Below, in pieces: positions 29,114-36,378 of a stretch of DNA of 64,000 bases (its first letter is position 1; every line of letters starts with the position of its first letter). Under the pieces are notes generated by a model that was not told the origin of the DNA, searched no databases, and worked only from the letters and a program-made list of their open reading frames with translations. The stretch is taken from assembly GCF_900115665.1 (NCBI RefSeq), contig NZ_FOXH01000001.1, forward strand, positions 305,777 through 369,776. The letters are read 5' to 3'. This DNA is from Pseudarcicella hirudinis (GTDB taxonomy: Bacteria > Bacteroidota > Bacteroidia > Cytophagales > Spirosomataceae). The translations under genes and the position numbers were made by a program.

Positions 29114-31141
29114 ATGCTAAAAAAAATAATCATTACGCTGTTAACAGGTTTGTCAGGATTGACTGTTACCAGGGCTCAGAAACCTTTGTATATGAACAAT
29201 AGAGCTCCTTTGGCGCCTTTGAAATACCTCGAAATTCCTTTGGGAAATATAAAACCAAAAGGCTGGCTGCATCAGCAGTTATCCGTTATGAAGAATGGTG
29301 CTACCGGACACCTGGATGAATATTTCCCCAAAATAAAAGACGATAATGGCTGGTTGGGAGGAAAGGGAGATGGTTGGGAGGAAACCCCTTACTGGCTTGA
29401 CGGAGCGTTGCCTCTGGCTTATCTGCTGGACGATCAGCTGTTAAAAGACAAGGTTTTAAAGTATGTAAACTGGTCGATTTCAACGCAAAGAAAGAATGGT
29501 TTCTTCGGTCCTTACACCAAACATGAATTAGAACATAAAACCATAGAATCCTGTGAGCAGGGAGAAGATTGGTGGCCGAGAATGGTTATGCTGAAAGTTT
29601 TACAGCAATATTATACAGCTACCAATGACCAGCGTGTCATTAAATTCATGACGAATTACTTCCGGTATCAATTTAACAACCTGAAAACATGCCCTCTGGT
29701 ACATTGGAACGAATGGTCAAAATCAAGAGGCGGGGATAATCTGATGGCTGTTTATTGGTTGTACAATATTACCGGAGAGGCTTTCCTGCTGGAACTTGGT
29801 GATATTATTTACACCCAAACCACGCCCTGGACAGATTATTTGGGAAAAAGGAACTGGGTAATGCAGGCCGCTGCTAATCAGACCGGAGATAAATGGATGG
29901 ACAGACATGCCGTAAATGTTGGCATGGGCATCAAATTACCGGCTATTTATTATCAGGCCAGAAAGAATCCTTTGTTGCTGAATGCTTTAAAAACAGGTTG
30001 GAATGATATAATGACTTTGCATGGCCTGCCTCATGGTATGTTTTCCGGAGATGAAGATTTACATGGCAACGAGCCAACTCAGGGAACGGAATTATGTGCC
30101 ATTGTGGAAACCATGTTTTCTCTCGAAGAAATTATCGGAATTACCGGAGATCAAACCTATATGGATGCGCTGGAAAGAATGACCTTTAATGCACTTCCTA
30201 CGCAAACTACTGATGACTACATGTCGAGGCAATATTTTCAGATTGCCAATCAGGTACAGGTAAGCAGAGGGGTGTATGATTTCTCACTTCCTTTCCAAAG
30301 AGGGATGAATAATGTTTTCGGACATTATGCCGGATATACCTGCTGCACTTCCAATATGCATCAGGGATGGACAAAATATGTCGAACATTTATGGTATGCA
30401 ACACCGGAAGGAGGTTTAGCTGCTTTGGTTTACGGGCCAAATACCATTAAAGCGAAAGTAGGAAACGGACAGGAGGTTAGTATCGATGAAGAAACCGCTT
30501 ATCCCTTTGGCGAGGGCATAAACTTTACACTGAATACTTCCGGATCCGTCAGTTTTCCCCTGGAATTGAGAATACCCGCGTGGTGTAAGGAAGCGATAAT
30601 TACTTTAAACGGTAATAAGTTAAGAACTGCTAAAGGTGGTCAGATTATTAAAATTCAAAGAAAATGGAGCAACCACGACAAATTAACCCTTCAGTTTCCG
30701 ATGGAGGTTAATACCTCAAACTGGGCCAGAAACTCCAGAACGGTTGAAAGAGGGCCTTTGGTTTACGCTTTAAAAATTGAAGAAGAATGGACTAAAAAGG
30801 AAATTAAAGAAGAAGGAACGTTCTATGAAATTACGCCGAAAAGTGACTGGAATTACGGATTGCCAAAGGCTTTCCTCAATAATCCTTCTCAAAATTCAGA
30901 GGTAATTTTAAAAGACCTTACAGGTAATTTTGTCTGGAATGCCGCTAATTCACCGGTTGAAATTAAGACAAAAGCCAGAAAAATTCCCAACTGGAAACTC
31001 GTGGAAGGTGTTGCCCGTCAACCTGTTACTACCAGAGAAGGGATTTATCAGGGAGAAGTGGAAGACCGGATTTATGATATTACCCTGATTCCTTACGGAT
31101 GCAGTAGACTTAGAATTGTTGCTTTTCCGGTAGTGAAATAG
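29114..31141 (+). CDS. DUF1680-family glycoside hydrolase, divergent (second copy)
   Basis: 675 residues with a signal peptide ending TRAQK. It belongs to the same DUF1680 superfamily as its neighbours but to a different branch, starting APLKYLEIPLGNIKPKGWL and containing TIESCEQGEDWWPRMVML. The zinc-type residues are still recognisable as E326-x-C328 (GTELCAIVE) and C410-C411 (YTCCTSN). The acid/base Glu is not at the usual -16 position, though E314 and E320 are close by. A related but distinct linkage or substrate is therefore likely. It follows the first copy after 26 nt and precedes a short hairpin. Confidence 0.85.
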   Translation: MLKKIIITLLTGLSGLTVTRAQKPLYMNNRAPLAPLKYLEIPLGNIKPKGWLHQQLSVMKNGATGHLDEYFPKIKDDNGWLGGKGDGWEETPYWLDGALPLAYLLDDQLLKDKVLKYVNWSISTQRKNGFFGPYTKHELEHKTIESCEQGEDWWPRMVMLKVLQQYYTATNDQRVIKFMTNYFRYQFNNLKTCPLVHWNEWSKSRGGDNLMAVYWLYNITGEAFLLELGDIIYTQTTPWTDYLGKRNWVMQAAANQTGDKWMDRHAVNVGMGIKLPAIYYQARKNPLLLNALKTGWNDIMTLHGLPHGMFSGDEDLHGNEPTQGTELCAIVETMFSLEEIIGITGDQTYMDALERMTFNALPTQTTDDYMSRQYFQIANQVQVSRGVYDFSLPFQRGMNNVFGHYAGYTCCTSNMHQGWTKYVEHLWYATPEGGLAALVYGPNTIKAKVGNGQEVSIDEETAYPFGEGINFTLNTSGSVSFPLELRIPAWCKEAIITLNGNKLRTAKGGQIIKIQRKWSNHDKLTLQFPMEVNTSNWARNSRTVERGPLVYALKIEEEWTKKEIKEEGTFYEITPKSDWNYGLPKAFLNNPSQNSEVILKDLTGNFVWNAANSPVEIKTKARKIPNWKLVEGVARQPVTTREGIYQGEVEDRIYDITLIPYGCSRLRIVAFPVVK

Positions 31142-31150
31142 AAAGTAACA

Positions 31151-31168
31151 GCAGAAAATCTTTTCTGC
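31151..31168 (+). repeat. short hairpin after the second DUF1680 gene
   Basis: GCAGAAAA (31151-31158) and TTTTCTGC (31161-31168) form an 8-bp inverted repeat directly after the stop codon. There is no downstream T run, so it is more likely an mRNA-end or processing stem than a full terminator. Confidence 0.45.
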
Positions 31169-31176
31169 CAGTATGA

Positions 31177-31208
31177 TTGTGTCAAATTTACGCAAATATC
31201 TATTTTTG
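31177..31208 (+). promoter_or_regulatory. promoter for the third DUF1680 gene
   Basis: TTG (31177-31179), 21 nt, then TATTTTTG (31201-31208) matches the Bacteroidota -33/-7 pattern. The predicted start lies about 45 nt before the ATG at 31259. Confidence 0.6.
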
Positions 31209-31258
31209 TATAATAATCCCTTGTTTTAACCAAAAGAGTATAATTTTAAACTATTTAT

Positions 31259-33277
31259 ATGATGAAGAAAATACTGATCTTATTGACATTGCTGTCGTTT
31301 ATTGCTGAGACCAATGCGCAGAATAAAGATTATCCTTACAAACCGATTCCTTTTACAGAGGTAAAACTGACAGATGAGTTCTGGTCTCATCGCCTTGAGG
31401 TGAACAGAACAGCAACTATTCCCCTTGCTTTTAAGAAGTCGGAAGAAACCGGCAGGGTTAAAAATTTCATACAGGCAGCGAATCATGAAGGCAAATTTTG
31501 CACGCAATATCCTTTTGATGATACGGATATTTATAAAACGATTGAAGGGGCTTCTTATTCATTGAGTTTACATCCGGACAAAAAACTGGAAATGTACCTC
31601 GATTCAATGATTACTATTGTCGGTAATGCCCAGGAGCCGGACGGATATTTATATACCGCAAGAACCATGAACAGCACCCATGCCTGGATGGGAAAAGCCC
31701 GTTGGGAGAAAGAGCATGAATTAAGTCATGAATTGTATAATTCCGGTCATCTCTTCGAAGCAGCAGTAGCTCATTTTCAGGCAACCAGGAAAAGGAGTTT
31801 ACTGAATATTGCTATCAGGAATGCAGATTTACTGGATCAGGTTTTTGGAGAAGGCAAACTTTCCGTAGCACCCGGACATGAGATTGTTGAAATGGGTCTG
31901 GCGAAATTATACCGTGCCACCGGAAATGTAAAATACCTGAATTTAGCCAGATTTTTTATCGACGCCCGGGGAAAAAGAAAGTATGCCAAAACTTCCAAGG
32001 AATCTGATAATGTCTGGGAAACCGGAGAATACTGGCAGGATCATAAACCTGTAATTGAGCAGACCGAAGCAACCGGACATGCGGTAAGAGCTGTTTATCT
32101 TTACTCAGGAATGGCAGATGTAGCGGCATTAACTGATAATCAGGCTTATGTGAATGCAATTAATAAAATCTGGGAAAATGCTGTTGGAAAGAAAACCTAT
32201 CTGACCGGAGGCATTGGGACAGCAGGTGACGGAGAACGTTTCGGCAAAAACTATGATTTGCCAAATGAATCAGCGTATTGTGAGACCTGCGCCGCAATCG
32301 GAAGTGTTTACTGGAACTTAAGAATGTTCTCTTTTCACGGAGATGCCAAATATTTTGATGTACTGGAGCGTACGCTTTACAATGGACTTATTGCCGGAAT
32401 CGGCTTGGATGGACTGTCTTTCTATTACACAAATCCGCTGGAAATGAATATGAGAGACGGTACAATCAGCGGAGAAAATAAGCGCTCACCTTGGTTTGGC
32501 TGTTCATGTTGTCCTACAAATATCAGCAGACTCATTCCTTCTGTTCCGGGATATATTTATGCCCAGAAAGGCAATAGTTTGTACCTGAATTTGTTTATCA
32601 GCAGCAGTACTCAGTTTCAGCTGGACGCTAAAAATAGTGTAAGCATCAGCCAGCAGAGTAATTATCCCTGGGATGGCAATATTAAGATAAATGTTGAGCC
32701 TTTGAAAAATGCTTCTTTCAAAGTATATGTCCGTATTCCGGGCTGGGCGAAAAATGAACCGTTCCCATCAGATCTTTATACCTACTCTGATGGCAAAAAG
32801 CCTGAAATTTCTTTGAAAATCAATGGACAGAAAGTTGATTATCAGCTGGAAAACGGATATGCTGTTTTAAACAGAGAATGGAAGAAAAAAGATTTGATTG
32901 AATTGAATTTACCAATGGAAATCAGAAAAGTAAAAGCAAATGAAAATGTGAAAGATGATATCGGAAAAATCGCTTTAGAGCGTGGGCCATTGGTTTATTG
33001 TGCTGAATTTTCGGATAACAGTGGTCTTACAGGCAATTTATTGTTACCTGAAAATGTAAACCTCAATGCTGAATTTCGTCCTGATTTACTGAATGGTGTA
33101 ATGACCCTGAAAGGTTCGGCAAAAGCTGTAATTATCAGCGAAGACAAGCAGAGTGTATCTACCCGCACGCAGGACTTTTTAGCAATTCCTTATTTTGCAC
33201 GCTCGAATCGCGGAGTAGGAGAAATGAAAGTATGGTTTCCGACAAAAATTATCAATATTGATTTAAGATCAGAGTAG
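31259..33277 (+). CDS. DUF1680/GH127-type beta-L-arabinofuranosidase (third copy)
   Basis: 672 residues with a signal peptide ending TNAQN. The GH127 zinc site is intact: E342-x-C344 (YCETCAA) and C417-C418 (CSCCPTN), with E326 as the likely acid/base 16 residues before E342. It is closer to the first copy than to the second. Unlike the other two genes it has its own promoter (31177-31208) after a 117-nt gap, so it may be expressed independently of the sigma-driven operon. It should remove terminal beta-L-arabinofuranose in the periplasm. Confidence 0.92.
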   Translation: MMKKILILLTLLSFIAETNAQNKDYPYKPIPFTEVKLTDEFWSHRLEVNRTATIPLAFKKSEETGRVKNFIQAANHEGKFCTQYPFDDTDIYKTIEGASYSLSLHPDKKLEMYLDSMITIVGNAQEPDGYLYTARTMNSTHAWMGKARWEKEHELSHELYNSGHLFEAAVAHFQATRKRSLLNIAIRNADLLDQVFGEGKLSVAPGHEIVEMGLAKLYRATGNVKYLNLARFFIDARGKRKYAKTSKESDNVWETGEYWQDHKPVIEQTEATGHAVRAVYLYSGMADVAALTDNQAYVNAINKIWENAVGKKTYLTGGIGTAGDGERFGKNYDLPNESAYCETCAAIGSVYWNLRMFSFHGDAKYFDVLERTLYNGLIAGIGLDGLSFYYTNPLEMNMRDGTISGENKRSPWFGCSCCPTNISRLIPSVPGYIYAQKGNSLYLNLFISSSTQFQLDAKNSVSISQQSNYPWDGNIKINVEPLKNASFKVYVRIPGWAKNEPFPSDLYTYSDGKKPEISLKINGQKVDYQLENGYAVLNREWKKKDLIELNLPMEIRKVKANENVKDDIGKIALERGPLVYCAEFSDNSGLTGNLLLPENVNLNAEFRPDLLNGVMTLKGSAKAVIISEDKQSVSTRTQDFLAIPYFARSNRGVGEMKVWFPTKIINIDLRSE

Positions 33278-33302
33278 TTGGTTCTTAAGCTGATAAAACA
33301 AA

Positions 33303-33333
33303 AATAGCGTAATCCAAGCCGGATTACGCTATT
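33303..33333. terminator. terminator hairpin between convergent genes (33277 and 33464)
   Basis: A perfect 13-bp stem (33303-33315 with 33321-33333) with a 5-nt loop. The T-rich side is on the minus strand (ATTTTTGTTTTATC), so it chiefly ends the DUF6607-type gene, and possibly both genes. Confidence 0.75.
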
Positions 33334-33463
33334 CTAACTATTCGTGTAGTAATTTATAGTAAAGAACTTATGAAACCATTTATTTTTACAAAAAACACTG
33401 GTAAGCAACCTCGAACACCTTTCGAATAGAAATCTACCCGAAAACCCTTTGTAATTCGTTTTT

Positions 33464-34402
33464 TTAGTTTCTGAATGAGTATAACTCTTTGTTATTCAGA
33501 TATTTGTTGATGACTGTTCTGATCGCTGTCTGACGGGCATTTGAATCAGTTACATTTTTCTTCTTGAAATCTTCAACTAAATCATCAAGCTCTTTCCACA
33601 TCATCTTTCCATCTTCAGATTTTGATTTAAGACTTAATCCTTTATTCTGAGCAAGAATTTGTCCCCAGACATTACGGACATCTACCCAATAAGCTCTGTT
33701 TTTGGCCCACCACTCCGAAGCGATTTTACATTTTGAATCATCCGCTTTGTTATAAATATTCAAGCCTTTTTCTTTCACCAGCACCTCATCTCCCTGAGCC
33801 GAACGAATTACCTTATCGTTATCCTGCTCATGGATATAACCATTATCAGTGATTTCATGATGATTGGTTCTTCTTAAAACATTATAATCTGAACGGGTGG
33901 TATATTCTCTTCTCGGAAGAGGAGCGTCTGTTGTATTTTCCCAGTAATGCTTTCCGTTTGCATGAATCCATTGTGCAGTTCCTTCATATCTTGGTGCATC
34001 ATTCACTTCAAATACCTTTTGAGTCCATTGCTTTTTCACCTGATCTTTGCTCAAAACCAATGGTTTCCAGTCCATATCTTTCTGATAAGCCAGCAAATCA
34101 GTATTTTCATATTGCCAGTCTTCTCTCCAATGCTTAATAATCATAGTATCTCCAACCACTAACAAATGTTGGATTACAACTTTATCCTTAGATTCTTCAT
34201 CTACAAAAACCCATTCCAGACCTCCGGTTTTTTTCCGGTCGTGAAATTTATAATCCTTTTTAGGAGCAAATGTTTCGGCGTATTCGAAAGTTACTTCATG
34301 ACATCCGCACTGGCCTTTGATAGCCTGAACATCCTGCGACTTCTGTGCGAAAACGTTAGCACTTAGTAGTAGAAGGGTTGAAATTTTGGCAATCTTGTTC
34401 AT
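33464..34402 (-). CDS. exported DUF6607-type protein
   Basis: 312 residues with a signal peptide ending NVFAQ. The start of the mature protein has a GQCGCHEVTFEYAETF motif, and the rest is rich in Trp, Lys and charged residues. From memory this matches the DUF6607 family of Bacteroidota, for which no function is established. It is monocistronic, with a full promoter on the minus strand at 34505-34534 and a terminator at 33303. It is therefore a separate unit from the PUL. The two close cysteines (CGC) could bind a ligand or form a disulfide. Confidence 0.75.
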   Translation of the reverse strand: MNKIAKISTLLLLSANVFAQKSQDVQAIKGQCGCHEVTFEYAETFAPKKDYKFHDRKKTGGLEWVFVDEESKDKVVIQHLLVVGDTMIIKHWREDWQYENTDLLAYQKDMDWKPLVLSKDQVKKQWTQKVFEVNDAPRYEGTAQWIHANGKHYWENTTDAPLPRREYTTRSDYNVLRRTNHHEITDNGYIHEQDNDKVIRSAQGDEVLVKEKGLNIYNKADDSKCKIASEWWAKNRAYWVDVRNVWGQILAQNKGLSLKSKSEDGKMMWKELDDLVEDFKKKNVTDSNARQTAIRTVINKYLNNKELYSFRN

Positions 34403-34504
34403 AATGAGTTAATTATTTTAAAGTGAATAAATATCTGCTAAATCCCGTTTTCGGAATCATTACCAGAAATTTTAAATGGTGGTCATCATATTTTTCTGAC
34501 ACGA

Positions 34505-34534
34505 CAAAACTAGTATTTATTTAGACTAATTCAA
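34505..34534 (-). promoter_or_regulatory. promoter of the DUF6607-type gene
   Basis: On the minus strand: TTG (34534-34532), 19 nt, TAGTTTTG (34512-34505). This fits TTG-N19-21-TAnnTTTG and predicts a leader of about 98 nt. Confidence 0.65.
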
Positions 34535-34550
34535 AATAATATTGATTTTA

Positions 34551-34583
34551 TTTGGAATGTTTCTAAATAAGTGTTTACCTTTG
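34551..34583 (+). promoter_or_regulatory. divergent plus-strand promoter
   Basis: TTTG (34551-34554), 21 nt, TACCTTTG (34576-34583) fits the Bacteroidota consensus. It lies back to back with the minus-strand promoter at 34505-34534. The first plausible gene downstream starts at 35051, so the transcript would carry a leader of about 460 nt. Confidence 0.6.
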
Positions 34584-34589
34584 TAATGT

Positions 34590-35050
34590 AATAATTGCAG
34601 AACAGCTCAGAGCTAAGGTAAAAGAGAAGTGGGTGAGGGTTAATTTGACAGAATGATTCGGGCATTGTCGCATTGATATTTTGCGTATATACAATATCGT
34701 TCAAATGAACTGTTCCCGGATTGATATTTAGAAAAGCATGCTGGTTTCTGAATTACAAAAAAGTATGAATTATTGATTCTGATTCTGGTTTCTCAGATAT
34801 ATCGTTGAATTTCAGGAGAGGAAAAGAAATAAATTTTGACAAAATAGTGAGTGTACTTGATTTTCAAACATAACGTCAAAAGCCTTGTTTGGAACTCAAG
34901 ACTTGGGCAACGACTTGATTCTGTTGAGAAAGTTCCTACCAATTGCATTTCAGTAAAGTGTTGCATGGTTATCATACTTTACAAAATAACAGTCAATAGC
35001 CCTGACAATGTCGGGGCTGTTTCTAAACTTACACAAAATCTATCGCAAAA
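34590..35050 (+). other. long structured untranslated leader or ncRNA region
   Basis: About 460 nt without a convincing gene, downstream of a good promoter. It holds several possible stems: GGAACTCAA (34891-34899) with TTGAG...TTCC (34924-34936), TCAAG/CTTGA inside it, GTAAAGT/ACTTTAC (34953-34959 with 34976-34982), and AGCCCTGA/TCGGGGCT (34998-35005 with 35011-35018, one G-U pair). The last stem is followed by GTTTCT, a weak terminator-like tail about 30 nt before the ATG at 35051. No known riboswitch class was recognised. Confidence 0.45.
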
Positions 35051-35404
35051 ATGAAAAGAGATACTGTATTTCATAAAATTCTGGTTCAAACGGAATTTTC
35101 CTGCATTTCACAATGTAATTGCTGTACTGAAATTCAGATTCAGTACAAAAATATTCTTCTGGCTTTAGACTGGAAATCCCTTGTAACTTTCATAAAGCGG
35201 TTAGATGATGCCCCTGAAAGCAGCAATTATTATATCATAGAAACCTCAAGTCAGCGGGATAAAAACCCTTCTCATTCTGATTTTGCTGCCACAGGTATGT
35301 TTCTTACGGTGGAAGAGGCAAAGGAATTCAGGCATTTGCTTCATTTAGCCTGTGAAAGAGTAGATTTAGAGATGATTTTCCGGAATACCATACATGCCAA
35401 TTAA
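35051..35404 (+). CDS. small Cys-rich cytoplasmic protein (possibly DUF6686)
   Basis: 117 residues without a signal peptide. The N-terminus carries a cysteine cluster C-x3-C-x-C-C (CISQCNCC, about residues 17-24), followed by a segment (IQYKNILLALDWKSLVTFIKRL) that resembles the small Bacteroidota family DUF6686. That name is from memory and is tentative. The Cys cluster could bind zinc or an iron-sulfur centre. It is the first of three short genes spaced 3 and 13 nt apart, so it is clearly in an operon with the STAS/SEC14-like and HMA-like genes. Confidence 0.7.
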   Translation: MKRDTVFHKILVQTEFSCISQCNCCTEIQIQYKNILLALDWKSLVTFIKRLDDAPESSNYYIIETSSQRDKNPSHSDFAATGMFLTVEEAKEFRHLLHLACERVDLEMIFRNTIHAN

Positions 35405-35407
35405 GCC

Positions 35408-35812
35408 ATGGTACAAATAACCAAACATTACCAATGCCCGGTCTTTACACTAAGAATGGGACAGAAAATGACTAAAGAGGAAACAAAAAAGTACCTTTCT
35501 GAAATCAGTAAAATGATTGCTGAAGGAGGAAGTTTCGGGCTTCTGTTCGATTACCCTGATGGTCAGCCTTCAAAGGACAGGGGCGTGGTAAAGATTGAAA
35601 ATGAATGGTTTAGAGGATACCGAAAAGATTTTCAGGAGAAGTGTTTTGGGGTAGCTATGGTTACCAATTCTATCTTCATGCTGACGATCTGGAAAAATGT
35701 TTCTCAGTATCTGGCCAAGAAAACCTATGGTTGCGACGTTAATATCTTTGACAACCGTTCAGACGCGCAAATGTGGCTGATGGATAAGTACTTCGTTAAA
35801 AACCCCAAATAA
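35408..35812 (+). CDS. SpoIIAA/STAS-SEC14-like small protein
   Basis: 134 residues, cytoplasmic. The pattern (GLLFDYPDGQ, KIENEWFRGYRKDFQEKCFGVAMV, then an alternating helix/strand C-terminus ending FDNRSDAQMWL) looks like the SpoIIAA-like/CRAL-TRIO-type small alpha-beta fold. No catalytic residues are apparent. It starts 3 nt after the Cys-rich gene and is followed 13 nt later by the HMA-like gene. Assignment rests on general pattern only; role unknown. Confidence 0.6.
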   Translation: MVQITKHYQCPVFTLRMGQKMTKEETKKYLSEISKMIAEGGSFGLLFDYPDGQPSKDRGVVKIENEWFRGYRKDFQEKCFGVAMVTNSIFMLTIWKNVSQYLAKKTYGCDVNIFDNRSDAQMWLMDKYFVKNPK

Positions 35813-35825
35813 ACACAATGTAATT

Positions 35826-36035
35826 ATGAAAATACTGGTCTTTAAAACAAATATCTCCTCGCCGATTGGTATTCAGGCTGTTTGGGATGCCCTTAAAAGT
35901 TTGAATGTAAGCAGTTTTAATATTGATTTTCAGGATGTTAATAAGATTCTTCAGGTAGCAGTAGAAGGCTTTACCCCTCCGGAAAGAATCGTTATGGTAC
36001 TTCGCCAGCTTGGCTATCGCTGTGAAATGATCTGA
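35826..36035 (+). CDS. HMA-like ferredoxin-fold mini-protein without CxxC
   Basis: 69 residues with a beta-alpha-beta-beta-alpha-beta pattern (MKILVFKTNISS, VWDALKSL, FNIDFQDVNKILQVAVEG, IVMVLRQLGYRCEMI) like heavy-metal-associated domains. The metal-binding C-x2-C loop is replaced by TNISSP, and only one Cys remains near the C-terminus. It is therefore unlikely to be a copper chaperone and may be a protein-interaction module. Last gene of the three-gene operon; a TTTCCGG/CCGGAAA hairpin (36036-36067) follows the stop. Confidence 0.65.
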   Translation: MKILVFKTNISSPIGIQAVWDALKSLNVSSFNIDFQDVNKILQVAVEGFTPPERIVMVLRQLGYRCEMI

Positions 36036-36378
36036 TTTCCGGCATATTTTATGAATTTTACCGGAAAGCAGTATGCCAGCCATTACTTTAATTAAATGAT
36101 TCTTTCTGAGCATTCTGCTTTTCCACGTTTAACCTCTGAATTATTTCCATTTTCGGTAAAATGCCTTTCTTTCCGATTTTCGGTCAGTACTTGGAATCGT
36201 AAAACCGAGCCAGGCTTTAACCGTAGCCATCTTATTATTAAAGTCGGAATAATGTACTTTAGTAGTGAGATGGCTTTTTTGTGTACGGAGGATTATATCT
36301 CAAAACAGAGAATCAGCCTGAAAAGAAAAAAGGCTCTGATCTGTTTGGATCAAAGCCTTTTTAGCTTAATATATCGTA
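36036..36378. other. convergent intergenic region (343 nt)
   Basis: Between the HMA-like gene and the GH29 gene. Besides an early 7-bp stem (TTTCCGG 36036-36042 with CCGGAAA 36061-36067) and the terminator at 36327-36362, I see no gene, promoter or repeat here. Confidence 0.5.
36327..36362. terminator. bidirectional terminator between the HMA-like and GH29 genes
   Basis: A 15-bp stem with one mismatch (36327-36341 with 36348-36362) and a 6-nt loop. A runs at the left and T runs at the right form part of the stem, so it can end transcription from both sides. Confidence 0.75.

Noticed and set aside
34865-34872. Minus-strand TATGTTTG resembling a -7 promoter element within the long leader
   Set aside because: The nearest upstream TTG is 24 nt away, outside the usual spacing.
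34851-35054. 67-residue plus-strand open frame
   Set aside because: It overlaps the start of the Cys-rich gene, sits on leader stem-loops, and has no domain, signal or coding-like composition.
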